Shown: positions 26,005-35,673, counted from the stretch's first letter. The stretch is 64,000 nt of DNA from Cohaesibacter marisflavi (GCF_900115225.1 NZ_FOVR01000007.1:1-64000), one strand, 5' to 3'. A program made the numbers and translations. Notes: a model not told the origin generated them from the letters alone.

Positions 26005-26775
26005 TTAAGCGGCCTCGTCCAGAAGTTCGTTGCGTGCTTTTTCTGGCAGATAGGCCAGTAGCATTTCGCGGATGAGGTTCGGGCTCTTGTTTTCTCGGAT
26101 CTGCATGACGCCATCAATGATCAGCGTCTGATTGAGGTCTTCCCCGTCCAGCTTGGCGTCGAGCTTGTCGGTAATGGGAATGCAGATGATGTTGGAAATC
26201 AGGGAGCCATACAGGGTCGTCAACAAGGCAATCGCCATGGCCGGGCCAATGGCCGACGGGTCATCCATGGCGGCGAGCATCTGCACCAGACCGACGAGGG
26301 TGCCGATCATGCCAAAGGCTGGTGCGGCGTCGCCCAACTGTTTGTAGAAGCGTTTGCCTTCCTGCAGGCGTTCGATGTAGAGATCGCGCTCCCGTTCCAT
26401 GCTTTCACGGATGAAGTTCGGTTCGTATCCGTCGGCGATGAACTGCACTCCCTTGGCCAGCACGGGGTCGTCAACGTCGACACCTTCCAAGCCAAGAGGG
26501 CCGCTTTTGCGGGCAACGTCAGCGAGCTCGGTGATTTTTTCAATCATCTCACGGGGATTGGCAGATTTGCCGCTGAAGGCAACCTTGCCGCCGGTCATGA
26601 TCGCTCCGCCGATGCCGCCGAGTGTAAAACGGATGAGAGTCGCAGCCAATCCGCCCCCAACCACGATGAGGACGGATGGAATATCAATGAACTGCCCGAG
26701 TGTGCCGCCCAGAAGGATAGCGGTTACAACGACGCCACATGCCGCAACCATACCGATAAGCGTTGCAATATCCAT
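26005..26775 (-). CDS. pomA: MotA/PomA-like stator protein
   Basis: 256 residues with four membrane segments. It resembles sodium-type PomA more than E. coli MotA: MDIATLIGMVA, PSVLIVVGGGLAATLIRF, APAFGMIGTLVGLVQML and AMAIALLTTLYGSLISN. Pro residues and charged residues in the cytoplasmic loop (ESMERERDLYIERLQEGKRF) correspond to the region contacting FliG. It and the MotB-like gene are separated by 60 bases. The ion used cannot be decided by eye. Confidence 0.88.
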   Translation of the reverse strand: MDIATLIGMVAACGVVVTAILLGGTLGQFIDIPSVLIVVGGGLAATLIRFTLGGIGGAIMTGGKVAFSGKSANPREMIEKITELADVARKSGPLGLEGVDVDDPVLAKGVQFIADGYEPNFIRESMERERDLYIERLQEGKRFYKQLGDAAPAFGMIGTLVGLVQMLAAMDDPSAIGPAMAIALLTTLYGSLISNIICIPITDKLDAKLDGEDLNQTLIIDGVMQIRENKSPNLIREMLLAYLPEKARNELLDEAA

Positions 26776-26999
26776 TGCTGTTTCCTGACTAATTTGAGGA
26801 CCTTGGGTCCACTGCCATTTTTCTTATCTGGCAGTCTATGGAAACAGCTCTAATGGATTGCTAATGGATTGCTGAAAAACGCGAGTTTAATGATTAATTT
26901 CTATTAGGGTTACCAAAGAGATAACACGGTTGCAGACGCTCCGGATTCATCCATTTATGCAATGGTTTGGCCGTAGCGTCGCTGCGAGAAATCCACAGG

Positions 27000-27989
27000 T
27001 CAGGCGACGCCTGCACGCAAGAAATCGTGCATATGCACAAGACCGACAGGTCGTTTGTCTTCAACCACGAAGATAGACATGATGGCCGCGCTGTGCAGCA
27101 TTTCGATTGCGGTGGGCACCAGAATGTCTGGCGTCAGGGTTTTGGGATCTTTGGTCATGACGTCGCAAACCGGGCGCGTCAACAGATCGTCTCTAAGATT
27201 ACGACGCAAGTCACCATCTGTGACCATGCCTTGCAAATGCCCGTTGTCGTCCAGCACACCCACACAGCCAAAGCCTTTTTGCGACATGATCAGAATGACT
27301 TCGCTCATACGGGTGTCTGCTGCGATGAGGGGCAGTGCGTCGCCGGTATGCATGATGTCGCGGACATATTGCAGGCTCGCACCCAGGCTACCACCGGGGT
27401 GGAAGATTTTGAAATCATGGGCCGTGAAGCCGTGGCTTTCCAGAAGGGCAATGGAGAGTGTATCGCCCAAGGCGAGCTGCAGAATGCAGGATGTGGTTGG
27501 CGCCAGACCATGGGGGCAGGCTTCTTCCACTTTGGGTAAGCAAAGGTGGATATCTGACTGTTTGCCCAACGTGCTGTTCGGATTGGCCGACATGCCGATC
27601 AGTGGAACCTTGAAGCGGCGGGTGTAGGAAATGATGCTCGCCAATTCGGCTGTTTCGCCGGACCAGGACATGGCCAGAACAACATCCATGTCGCGGATCA
27701 TGCCCAAATCACCGTGGCTGGCCTCTCCAGGATGAACGAAAAAGGATGGGGTGCCGGTTGAGGCCATCGTGGCGGAAATCTTGCGTGCAATATGCCCGCT
27801 CTTTCCCATGCCGGTGACGATGACGCGTCCTCTGGCTGCCTGAATAATGGAGATCGCTTCCTGAAAGGGCGCCTTCAGAGGGCCATTCAGAGCATCGCGC
27901 AGGGCGCTCAATCCTTCGATTTCGTTGTTGATGGTGTTATGGGCCGAATTGATTGGCGAAATCGTCTCGCCTTGCGACTGGGTAAACAT
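27000..27989 (-). CDS. kdsD: Arabinose-5-phosphate isomerase (KpsF/GutQ family)
   Basis: 329 residues. It has an N-terminal SIS sugar-isomerase domain (about 40-185: VIVTGMGKSGHIARKISATMAS, HPGEASHGDLGM, AMSWSGETAEL) and two CBS domains (about 210-325). It converts ribulose-5-phosphate to arabinose-5-phosphate, the first step of Kdo synthesis for lipopolysaccharide. Length and domain order are standard. It is followed by the pomA/pomB genes on the same strand, 224 bases away, and is not obviously co-transcribed with them. Confidence 0.94.
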   Translation of the reverse strand: MFTQSQGETISPINSAHNTINNEIEGLSALRDALNGPLKAPFQEAISIIQAARGRVIVTGMGKSGHIARKISATMASTGTPSFFVHPGEASHGDLGMIRDMDVVLAMSWSGETAELASIISYTRRFKVPLIGMSANPNSTLGKQSDIHLCLPKVEEACPHGLAPTTSCILQLALGDTLSIALLESHGFTAHDFKIFHPGGSLGASLQYVRDIMHTGDALPLIAADTRMSEVILIMSQKGFGCVGVLDDNGHLQGMVTDGDLRRNLRDDLLTRPVCDVMTKDPKTLTPDILVPTAIEMLHSAAIMSIFVVEDKRPVGLVHMHDFLRAGVA

Positions 27990-28171
27990 GGATTGTCCTG
28001 ATGGTTCAGCTGAGTATGGGTCGTGTTCTATACCATCGAGATGCTGAAGAAAAGGGAGTCTAAGGTTTGTTCGCGGTATCCTTTTTACCAGAATTGGGTG
28101 CTTTTAAGGCAACCTTGTTGGCAAGGAGTTGTTAACCAAATTTCTTTACGATCTGGAAAGGTTTGAAAACT

Positions 28172-28202
28172 CTTTTCAGGCGTTTGGTGCCTGCCTGAAA
28201 AG
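28172..28202. promoter_or_regulatory. 10-bp perfect inverted repeat upstream of the barrel gene
   Basis: The arms cttttcaggc and gcctgaaaag are separated by 11 bases, in the 289-base divergent region between kdsD and the outer-membrane barrel gene. It could be an operator or a leader hairpin; it has no T tail. Confidence 0.45.
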
Positions 28203-28278
28203 GACCGTGAAAAGCATGTGACTGCGGCTTCGGTGGCAGGTCCAGTAACTCGGCACACAGGTAGCAGGGCGCTCAGGC

Positions 28279-29628
28279 ATGCGGCAAATACTCATCTCCG
28301 GCTTGTTGGTTTCGGCCTGTTTGCCTTTGTCTCCGGCTGTGGGGCAGAGCCTCTCTGATTCTGTGTCCAATGCAGCGCTCCGCACCGGCTACAAGGACAA
28401 TGGGGCTGTCGACGCTGAAGGAGCCGGTTTTCTGTCAGGTGAAGATGCCACGGGCAAGGAGGCTGTGCCTGAGCCCTCTCAACGTGTCAACCGTCCGGTT
28501 CAGAGAGAGCAGGGGCGCACAGGCCCCACCAGTCAGACTGTGGGGCCTTATGACCCTCTTGGTGTGCGTGTCGGGCAATTCCTGTTTTATCCATCTCTCA
28601 CCCTTTGGGGGGAGCTGACCGATAATGTCGATGCTTCTGCTGTCGGGCAGGAAGGACGGACGGTCAATCCCGAATTCGAATTGCGGGTTGAATCCGACTG
28701 GATGCGGCATTCCCTCTCGCTTTCCGGCCGAGCTGGCATGACCGCCTATGACACCCCTCAGAGGAAGCCGGAGAGTGATCAGTCGTTGAGCGCCGCACTG
28801 GGGCTTGAGCTGGCTTCTGAAACCGAACTGACACTGGATGGTTCATTTTCCCGTCTGCAGGAAGACAGCAGTGTGGAGTTGAACGCCACCGGACAGGCGG
28901 CGACCTATGAAACCAGTCTTTCCGCTGGTGCGACCCTTGATCAGCGGCTGGGGCAGCTGGATCTGCAATTGCGCGGATCTGTGGGGGCCTTGCGCTATGA
29001 AGGGGAATCCAGCCGTGACTATGACACCTATCGTCTGGGCGCGCGCATCGGTGTGCCCGTTACCGATCAGGTAAAGCCCTTTATCGATGCAGAGATCTCT
29101 CACCGCCAATATAGCGATACAAATAATCGTCAGAATGGGAATAGCCTACGCGGTGCCATCGGTATCGAGGTTGTCAATCGCGAGAAGCTCTCGGGCGAGA
29201 TTTCTGCCGGACTTGTCGCTTGGGATCCCGAACAGGCTGGCCAGTCCGGCGATACAACCCTGTTTGCCGACGCCAGTCTGGTCTGGTCACCCAACGGGCT
29301 ATGGACCATTCGTGGTGGGTTGGAGACAGAGCTGACCTCTACGGCAACAGCAGCCCGCAGCGTTGCCACACATCGGGTGAGCGCTTCTGCCGAATATGCT
29401 GTTTTGCGTAACCTGACCTTTACCGCAAGCGGTGACATCAGCCGCGAGAGCTATAACGGGTTAAGTCGGCGTGACTGGGTGTTTGACGCTACGCTCAATG
29501 CGACCTACTCCTTCAATCGCAATCTCCAGCTCATCGCCAGTATTGAGCGCTCCCAACGCGAAAGCAACTGGGTGGGCGAAGACACCGAGACCAACACTGT
29601 TCGCGTTGGTCTCAAGCTTCAGCGCTGA
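28279..29628 (+). CDS. Outer-membrane beta-barrel protein (DUF2320/BBP2-like)
   Basis: 449 residues with a signal peptide (LLVSACLPLSPAVG). After a low-complexity linker (30-95), the remainder is alternating amphipathic strands with Tyr/Ala/Gly-rich repeats (LSLSGRAGMTAYD, ELTLDGSFSRLQED, YDTYRLGARIGV), ending in RVGLKLQR. A C-terminal beta-barrel of about 16-18 strands is likely. This matches rhizobial outer-membrane beta-barrel proteins of the BBP2_2 type, which are often linked to polysaccharide secretion, though no such genes are near. The start has only a weak ribosome site. Confidence 0.8.
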   Translation: MRQILISGLLVSACLPLSPAVGQSLSDSVSNAALRTGYKDNGAVDAEGAGFLSGEDATGKEAVPEPSQRVNRPVQREQGRTGPTSQTVGPYDPLGVRVGQFLFYPSLTLWGELTDNVDASAVGQEGRTVNPEFELRVESDWMRHSLSLSGRAGMTAYDTPQRKPESDQSLSAALGLELASETELTLDGSFSRLQEDSSVELNATGQAATYETSLSAGATLDQRLGQLDLQLRGSVGALRYEGESSRDYDTYRLGARIGVPVTDQVKPFIDAEISHRQYSDTNNRQNGNSLRGAIGIEVVNREKLSGEISAGLVAWDPEQAGQSGDTTLFADASLVWSPNGLWTIRGGLETELTSTATAARSVATHRVSASAEYAVLRNLTFTASGDISRESYNGLSRRDWVFDATLNATYSFNRNLQLIASIERSQRESNWVGEDTETNTVRVGLKLQR

Positions 29629-29650
29629 GAAGACATTCTTTCTTTCCGGA

Positions 29651-31636
29651 TCAATTGAACCGACGCACAGCGAGCCGGGCGATGGCCGGGCCTTCAAAAT
29701 GCATGTCATCAAGTCTGTGGGCCAGTTGATGTCCAAAGCCCTGATTGATCATGCTATGCGGCTTGTAGACCAGCGCGCGCAGATTGTTTGGCGTCGGGCG
29801 TGACAGGCGTGCAAATGTTGCCGTGCTGGTTGGCTGTTTGATATGGGCAAAGTGAGCCATGCCCGACGGGCCATAAGCAAAGGTCAGGCGTGCCAGCTGA
29901 TCGGATTCATCGTCTGACGGGGTGGCATCAGAGCGGGAAACCTGTGCGCGCGGCTCTGGCAGAGGCGCTGCATCAAGCGCGCTGGCAAGGCTTGCCTGTT
30001 GCTGCTCGATTGCTTGGGCCGGACCGGATTTGTTAGTATTTTCTCTTGGGCTGTCCGATGGCAGTGTGGAGAGGAATGTGTTGCCAGCTGAAGCGTATGC
30101 AAAGCGGTTTGGCGTAGGCTCTTCCTTGCTGCCAACCATTTGGGCAAGTACTGCTTTTGAATTTTGTGTCTGTGCCTGTTGTTGGGGCAGGGCTGCGACG
30201 CGTGTTGCGTCGGCTTGCGGCTGCGGTGAGAGCTGGGTGCGTGCCCGCGGGAGCGAAGCCATCTGAACCTGTTCAGGCGCTTCAGCCGGTGAGGACCCGC
30301 TTTCCTGTGCTGGCTCCTCGGTCACAATCCCACTCGGCGCGTTGGTGCTGACGGTGTTGTCTGTTTGCTGCGCATCCATCTGTTGCTCAGCTGGTAGCGG
30401 CGCTGTTTCTGCGCTGGCAAGCTGATAGCGGACGCCGAAAAGGGTGTCCGGTCTGGTGCGCGGCAGGGACGCAAACTGGATTGGCGCACTGTCTGGCGTC
30501 TGGTCACTCTCGGCCGATGTTTGATCAATCGCCGCGTCTGCATTGGCTTCAGCTGTTGGTTCTGCTTGGGCCAGATTGATGGTTGTGCTTTCAACAAGGC
30601 GCACTCTTGGCAGGGTGGAGAGGCTTTGCGGCAGGAGCAGGGCCTGCGCCGATGGGGATTCCTCAAGCAATTCGTCAGCCACGGCTTCCGGATCGGAATC
30701 GCTCAAAGGTTCATCGTTAGAGAATTGTGGCTTTGGCGGCTCCTTGGGTGTTTGCCGAAGGAGCGTTTGCAAGAGGCCGCCTTTGCTTTCCTCTTCCTTG
30801 CGCGCCAGTGAGGCCACTTGCGTGCGGGTCAGGTTTTTTTTCGGTGCCGCAGGGGCTGCCGAGGCATATTGCGTAAAGCGCCGGACCGAACGCGTCGAAC
30901 GGGCCATTTCCGCCTTGCGCTTATCCACCTGTATCTTAGCTTGTTTATAGCCAGAGAAGGGCTTGCCATCGGTAGGCACATGCACGGTTACCCCGTCCGG
31001 GAAGACCTTGGCCAACTGTTTGCGCGTCATGCGGGGCCAGTGGCGCACATTGCCAGTATCGATATGGATAAAGCGGGAGCCGGGGTAATACCCAACGCCA
31101 CCAGCCTGCATTTGCAGGCCAACGCGGCGGATGGTCGCCAGTGGTACGCCGGGCAGGTAGAAGTCCATTGCCTGCCCCATGGTGTGGCGGCTGTTTTTGG
31201 CTACGCCTTTGCTGCGCGAGCGCAACATGCCGTTTGTCGCGGGTGAACGGTAGCCTGAGAAAACGGTGATCGGCTGCTTGGCTCCGGTTTTCTTGTAGAC
31301 CTCCCAGATCAGATCAAAGAGGGCCGGATCCATTTCGGTTTTCTCGTTACGGCGCCAGTCGCGCAGAAACTGGTTGAGCTTGCGCAGGCCATCAGCATCA
31401 AACTTGCCATTGCGCTTATAGGTGATAGTGGCTGTTTCCTTGGTGTGGGCGTTGGACAGGCGTAGACTGCGCGATGAGGCGTTGGCTTGTGACGCCATCA
31501 TCAGCATAAGCACACTGAGCAGCACAAACAGGCCTGTCAGGGCATGGCCTGAAAGGAGGCTGAACGGGCTCTTGGCTGAATGGCTGGCCTCGGTTGCAGG
31601 CTGGCTTCTTGTTAGGAATGATGCTTGTCTGGCCAC
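29651..31636 (-). CDS. DUF882 (M15-like) peptidoglycan protein with long disordered tail
   Basis: 661 residues, GTG start at 31636. A signal/anchor lies at about 25-55. The DUF882/YcbK-like domain (about 55-240) contains TVFSGYRSPATNG, SRHTMGQAMDFYL and SRFIHIDTG, with His and Asp residues in the zinc-peptidase pattern of M15 peptidases. The remaining 420 residues are Gln/Ala/Pro/Ser-rich and lack a fold, with three copies of LPR-x-R (STLPRVR, ASLPRTR, ASLPRAR). DUF882 proteins usually have about 200-500 residues; this tail is long. Downstream of an L,D-transpeptidase gene on the same strand, it is inferred to act on the cell wall. Confidence 0.85.
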   Translation of the reverse strand: MARQASFLTRSQPATEASHSAKSPFSLLSGHALTGLFVLLSVLMLMMASQANASSRSLRLSNAHTKETATITYKRNGKFDADGLRKLNQFLRDWRRNEKTEMDPALFDLIWEVYKKTGAKQPITVFSGYRSPATNGMLRSRSKGVAKNSRHTMGQAMDFYLPGVPLATIRRVGLQMQAGGVGYYPGSRFIHIDTGNVRHWPRMTRKQLAKVFPDGVTVHVPTDGKPFSGYKQAKIQVDKRKAEMARSTRSVRRFTQYASAAPAAPKKNLTRTQVASLARKEEESKGGLLQTLLRQTPKEPPKPQFSNDEPLSDSDPEAVADELLEESPSAQALLLPQSLSTLPRVRLVESTTINLAQAEPTAEANADAAIDQTSAESDQTPDSAPIQFASLPRTRPDTLFGVRYQLASAETAPLPAEQQMDAQQTDNTVSTNAPSGIVTEEPAQESGSSPAEAPEQVQMASLPRARTQLSPQPQADATRVAALPQQQAQTQNSKAVLAQMVGSKEEPTPNRFAYASAGNTFLSTLPSDSPRENTNKSGPAQAIEQQQASLASALDAAPLPEPRAQVSRSDATPSDDESDQLARLTFAYGPSGMAHFAHIKQPTSTATFARLSRPTPNNLRALVYKPHSMINQGFGHQLAHRLDDMHFEGPAIARLAVRRFN

Positions 31637-31997
31637 TGGACATCCAATATCTGGTCAACAGGAAGGAGCATCAACCGGCTCAATCACCTGGCCTTGCGGT
31701 CCTTTCCATGTCAAAATGCGCTCACCCCACAAGAGCTGCTTTTCATCAGCTGCCCCGGAACGTGAACGCGTCTTGCTTCTGCCAACACCCAAACAGGTTT
31801 AGCAGAAAATCAGCTCTACTTCGACAATATTATGCTTAGCAATTGGTAAATGAAACCGAAATGGAAGCGAATATTGATGTGAAATGCTGATGTCTTGATG
31901 GTGTTTTCGCCAGTATGTTGTTGAAATGCGGCAAAACAAAGCAAAGGCGCACTGAAAAGCGCGCCTTCCTGGTCATGATTAACAAAGGTTTAAAGGC
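31637..31997 (-). other. Intergenic stretch between DUF882 and L,D-transpeptidase genes
   Basis: 361 bases without a gene. At its right end lie a terminator-like stem for the L,D-transpeptidase (31938-31967: aaggcgc / gcgcctt, followed on the minus strand by T-rich sequence) and a perfect TTAA-N7-TTAA box at 31979-31993. The left part is AT-rich and should contain the DUF882 gene promoter. Confidence 0.6.
31979..31993. promoter_or_regulatory. CtrA-type box TTAA-N7-TTAA
   Basis: A perfect match to the CtrA half-site arrangement (TTAACAAAGGTTTAA), 343 bases upstream of the DUF882 start and only a few bases past the L,D-transpeptidase stop. The position is too far for a typical -35-centred activation site unless a start site lies nearby. 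Confidence 0.35.
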
Positions 31998-33749
31998 TTA
32001 CAGGCCCAGAGCTGCTTTGACTTTTGCATTGTGCCCATAGATATCCGAGCGCAGCTGCAGGGTGCCTTCATGAGACATCCATGTGGTGAAATAGGCCAGA
32101 TGCACCGGTATCTTCTTAGTCAGATTAACCCGCCGTTCATTGGAGCCCAGCATCGCCTTGATGCGGGAGGCATCCCATTTTGAAGTCTGGGACAGAATCA
32201 CATCGGCAAATTCAAATGGCTTGTTCACTCGGACGCAGCCGTGGCTGAAGGCACGATAATCGCGATTGAACAGGCTTTTGGATGGGGTGTCATGCAGATA
32301 GACCGCATGCTGGTTGGGGAACATGAACTTGATGTTCCCCAGAGCGTTGCGTGTTCCCGGAGTCTGGCGCAGGCGCACCATATCGGCTTCCACGCGATCC
32401 CAGTCCAGTTTGGAAGGATCGATGACCTGAGTGCGGCCTTTGACGCTGGCCAGAACCTGATAATTCTGGTTGGAGAAAAAGGCTGCCGGATTTGCCTTGA
32501 TCTTGGGAAGCAGTTCCTTGGACGCGATAGAGCGTGGCACGTTCCAGTATGGATTGACGACCACATATTCCATCTCATCGGAGAAAACCGGTGTCTTATG
32601 CGCCTTCTTGCCAACGACAACGCGGGTTTCATGAATGGTTTTGCCATTCTTGACCACTTCAAGGTTGTAGGTGGGGATGTTCACCATGACATGGAAGTCG
32701 CCCAGATCGCGGGGCAGCCAGCGCCAGCGCTCCATGTTCGCAATGATGTCGGCAATCAGATCCCTGCGATTGTTGTTGAGCACGCTAAGGGTTGCGTTGC
32801 CTACGATGCCGTCTGCAATGAGGCCGTTGTCGGACTGATAGGTTTCGACGGCCTTGGCCAGCTCCTTGCTGTAGAGCGTGTTTGACGATTCATCTTTAGC
32901 GGCAGCAAGGCCCAGCTTGCGGCGCAACAGGGGCACGCGATCATCGCGCATGCCAACCCGCAGGCTCTTGCCGGAGGCAATCGGCGGCGTGTCATCTTCG
33001 CTGCCCTGTGCCCTGAGGTGATTATATTCCGCGCGTAGGGCAAGGAAGCCCTTGTGCTGGGGGTTATAGCTGCGCATTTTTGCCACCGGATTGTCGGCTT
33101 TGACAATCTGGTTCAGGGCATCAATGGAATCAGGATAATGCGGTTTGATCGTCACTTCTTTTTTGGAGAAGATACGCGGATCAACCCGGCCCGCATAAGC
33201 GTGGCGCGTATAGCGCGTCAGAGCCAGAGAAAGGGCAAGATCGGCTTTGGCTATGGCGCCCGCACTCGTGCCTTTTTTGCGGGAAGTCGCTAACGAAGGC
33301 GTTTTATAATCGGATGGATCAAGTCCATCGCGTTCTGCGCGGGCGAGATTGAAAATCAGCTTGCGGGCTTTGGCTGTCCATTCGCCATTGTTGAACCACG
33401 CAGGCGCGAAGGCGCGCTCTTCATAGAAGGCGACAAGGGCAGCATTGTCTCTCTTTGTCAGAAAGTCCGGCGCCTGAGGCATGGTGTCGATGGCGGCGGA
33501 GATCGCATCGGCCAGATCCTGATCGGCCTGCTGATCAATCGCGCCCAGTGTGACGCGGTGCATATTATCAATGACGCTTTGGATTCTGATCTGATCCTGG
33601 ATCTGCGTGGCAACGGGATCGGCAGGTTCTTCTCCAAACAGAACCACCGGCTGGGCCGTGGGTTCATTGGCTGTCGGCGTTGCCAGAGCTGCGCTCGTCG
33701 GGCAAATGGCACATGCCAGAAGAGCTGCAAGAGTCGGTTTCATCATCAT
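31998..33749 (-). CDS. ldtD: L,D-transpeptidase, YcbB type
   Basis: 583 residues. A signal peptide (LLACAICPTSAALA) precedes a YcbB-like scaffold region (about 50-290), a peptidoglycan-binding helical domain (about 280-335: LAKAVETYQSDNGLIADGIVG) and the YkuD catalytic domain (about 340-560). The catalytic motif SHGCVRVNKP contains Cys 505, and HDTPSKSLFN precedes it. These enzymes form 3-3 cross-links in peptidoglycan, which are prominent in alphaproteobacteria. It lies between the sigma-54 response regulator gene and DUF882 on the same strand, so all three may respond to the same signal. Confidence 0.92.
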   Translation of the reverse strand: MMMKPTLAALLACAICPTSAALATPTANEPTAQPVVLFGEEPADPVATQIQDQIRIQSVIDNMHRVTLGAIDQQADQDLADAISAAIDTMPQAPDFLTKRDNAALVAFYEERAFAPAWFNNGEWTAKARKLIFNLARAERDGLDPSDYKTPSLATSRKKGTSAGAIAKADLALSLALTRYTRHAYAGRVDPRIFSKKEVTIKPHYPDSIDALNQIVKADNPVAKMRSYNPQHKGFLALRAEYNHLRAQGSEDDTPPIASGKSLRVGMRDDRVPLLRRKLGLAAAKDESSNTLYSKELAKAVETYQSDNGLIADGIVGNATLSVLNNNRRDLIADIIANMERWRWLPRDLGDFHVMVNIPTYNLEVVKNGKTIHETRVVVGKKAHKTPVFSDEMEYVVVNPYWNVPRSIASKELLPKIKANPAAFFSNQNYQVLASVKGRTQVIDPSKLDWDRVEADMVRLRQTPGTRNALGNIKFMFPNQHAVYLHDTPSKSLFNRDYRAFSHGCVRVNKPFEFADVILSQTSKWDASRIKAMLGSNERRVNLTKKIPVHLAYFTTWMSHEGTLQLRSDIYGHNAKVKAALGL

Positions 33750-33891
33750 TATCCCGCACGTAAGTGAATCAAGCTAAGCAAGGTTATTGAGTCCAATATA
33801 CGTTTGATGCAATCTTTTTCTCATCACATTTGCGACATGAACATGATCGCGTTGACGTGTGTAGCCTTCCTGCAACGATCCCGATGATCGG

Positions 33892-35511
33892 TCAGGACGC
33901 GGCAGCGTTATCATCAGCCTGATCCAGCCCATATTCCTTGAGCTTGCGATAGAGCGTAGAACGGCCGATTGCCAGGCGGCGCGCAACATCGGACATGCGG
34001 TAGTCGTGGTGTTCGAGCGCTCGTTTGATGATCTCCGCTTCCAGTTCGGCCAGAGGGCGTATGTTCCCCTGTTCATCGAGCAGCCTGAGAAAGCCCCATG
34101 GGTCTTGCTGCTGGGCTGATGGTGCTGGAGAGGGCGCGGCGTGGCGCGGATCTGGTGCCGTGGGGTCGATAGGTCTGGTCAGTATGGTTTCATGGCCGCC
34201 CGCCTCCGGCTGGGAGGCCGGTGATGCGGGCATTGACGGGGCTGATTGAGGCTCTGTCTGCTCCACATAGGCCAGTTCGGAAGGGTTGGGCGAACGGGCC
34301 TTGACGATGGACGCACTGAAGGCGCTGACCTGACTGGCGATCTGCGGGAATTCATCCACAGTCAGTTGATTGCTGTCACACAACACGACGGCACGGAAGA
34401 CCGTGTTTTCCAACTGGCGGATGTTGCCGGGCCAGTCATAGCTTTGCAGCAGGGAGAGGGCCTCGGGCGTCACATGCGTCAGATTCTTGCGGCCTTCCTC
34501 GGCGGCAAAGCGCGCAAGGAAATTGCGGGTGAGGGCGGGGATGTCATCCTTACGGTCACGCAGAGGCGGCACCCGGATGGGGAAGACATTGAGCCGGTAA
34601 TACAGGTCTTCGCGGAATTTGCCATCCTTGACCAACTGGATGAGATCTTTGTTGGTCGCCGAGATCAGGCGAAAATCGACCTTCACCGGCTTGGCGGCAC
34701 CGACCGGGTCGATCTCGCCTTCTTGCAAAGCCCGCAAAAGCTTGACCTGCGTGTCGAGTGGCAATTCCCCCACTTCATCCAGAAACAGCGTGCCGCCATT
34801 GGCTTCGACGAACTTGCCGATATGCTTGTCGTTGGCGCCGGTAAAGGCCCCCTTCTCATGGCCAAAAAGAATGCTTTCGACCAGATTGTCGGGAATGGCG
34901 CCGCAGTTGACCGTGACAAAAGGTTTGCTGGAACGATCAGAGGCATGCTGGATTGCCTTGGCTATCAGTTCCTTGCCGACGCCGGATTCCCCTTCGATGA
35001 GAATGGGGATATGGGATTTTGCCGCGCGCTGGCCAAGATTGATGACGCGCCCCATCGTATCGCTTGAAGAGATGATGCTCTTGAAGCTGAGATTGCCGTC
35101 GCGCTTGGAGCGGATGCGGGTGATTTCATCCTCAAGGGCATTGACCTTGAGGGCATTGCGCATGGCAACTTGCAGGCGCTCGGGGGCAACCGGCTTGATG
35201 ACAAAGTCAAAGGCCCCTGCGCGCATGGCATTCACCGCAGTGTCGATTCCTGCATGGGCTGTTTGTACGATGATCGGTGCCTTGATGTCTGTCTTTTGCA
35301 GAGCCTGAAGCACCCCCATGCCGTCCAGATTGGGCATGACCAGATCCAGAATGATCAGATCAAAATGGGTGGAAGGATTTTCTTGCAGAATGGCAAGTGC
35401 CTGTTCGCCATTTTCAGCACAGGCCGTCTCAAAGCCGCTCTTCTCGACCACAGCTTCGAGCAGGCGTCTTTGCACCGGGTCATCGTCAACAATCAGGATG
35501 CGTTCGTTCAT
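33892..35511 (-). CDS. Sigma-54-dependent response regulator (NtrC/NtrX-like)
   Basis: 539 residues. The receiver domain (1-120) carries acid pair DD at 9-10 and Asp 56 as phospho-acceptor. The AAA+ domain (about 150-380) has Walker A GESGVGKE (174-181) and the GAFTGA loop (221-226) that contacts sigma-54. A linker rich in Pro/Ala/Gln (about 410-480) leads to a Fis-type HTH at the C-terminus (VARRLAIGRSTLYRKLKEYG). It activates sigma-54 promoters. A cognate kinase is not adjacent. Spacing to the L,D-transpeptidase gene is 142 bases. Confidence 0.94.
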   Translation of the reverse strand: MNERILIVDDDPVQRRLLEAVVEKSGFETACAENGEQALAILQENPSTHFDLIILDLVMPNLDGMGVLQALQKTDIKAPIIVQTAHAGIDTAVNAMRAGAFDFVIKPVAPERLQVAMRNALKVNALEDEITRIRSKRDGNLSFKSIISSSDTMGRVINLGQRAAKSHIPILIEGESGVGKELIAKAIQHASDRSSKPFVTVNCGAIPDNLVESILFGHEKGAFTGANDKHIGKFVEANGGTLFLDEVGELPLDTQVKLLRALQEGEIDPVGAAKPVKVDFRLISATNKDLIQLVKDGKFREDLYYRLNVFPIRVPPLRDRKDDIPALTRNFLARFAAEEGRKNLTHVTPEALSLLQSYDWPGNIRQLENTVFRAVVLCDSNQLTVDEFPQIASQVSAFSASIVKARSPNPSELAYVEQTEPQSAPSMPASPASQPEAGGHETILTRPIDPTAPDPRHAAPSPAPSAQQQDPWGFLRLLDEQGNIRPLAELEAEIIKRALEHHDYRMSDVARRLAIGRSTLYRKLKEYGLDQADDNAAAS

Positions 35512-35648
35512 CTTGCCCTCGATGGCTGATTTCTGTCTGATCGCCTTGCTCTTTTGGGGGGCGATAATACATGGGCCCCGACTGTGCTATCTGGCAGCGG
35601 CGATTCTCGCATCATGAATGCGATCTGTTTCATTTTGAACCACGATGA

Positions 35649-35673
35649 GCGCAATCGGTTAATTGCGCGTTAA
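35649..35673. promoter_or_regulatory. Palindrome and CtrA-type box upstream of the sigma-54 regulator and pepF
   Basis: GCGCAAT-N6-ATTGCGC (35649-35668) overlaps a perfect TTAA-N7-TTAA box (35659-35673), within the 300-400 bases between the divergent regulator and pepF genes. The box is about 150 bases from the regulator start codon. No other gene is seen in 35512-35817. Confidence 0.45.
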
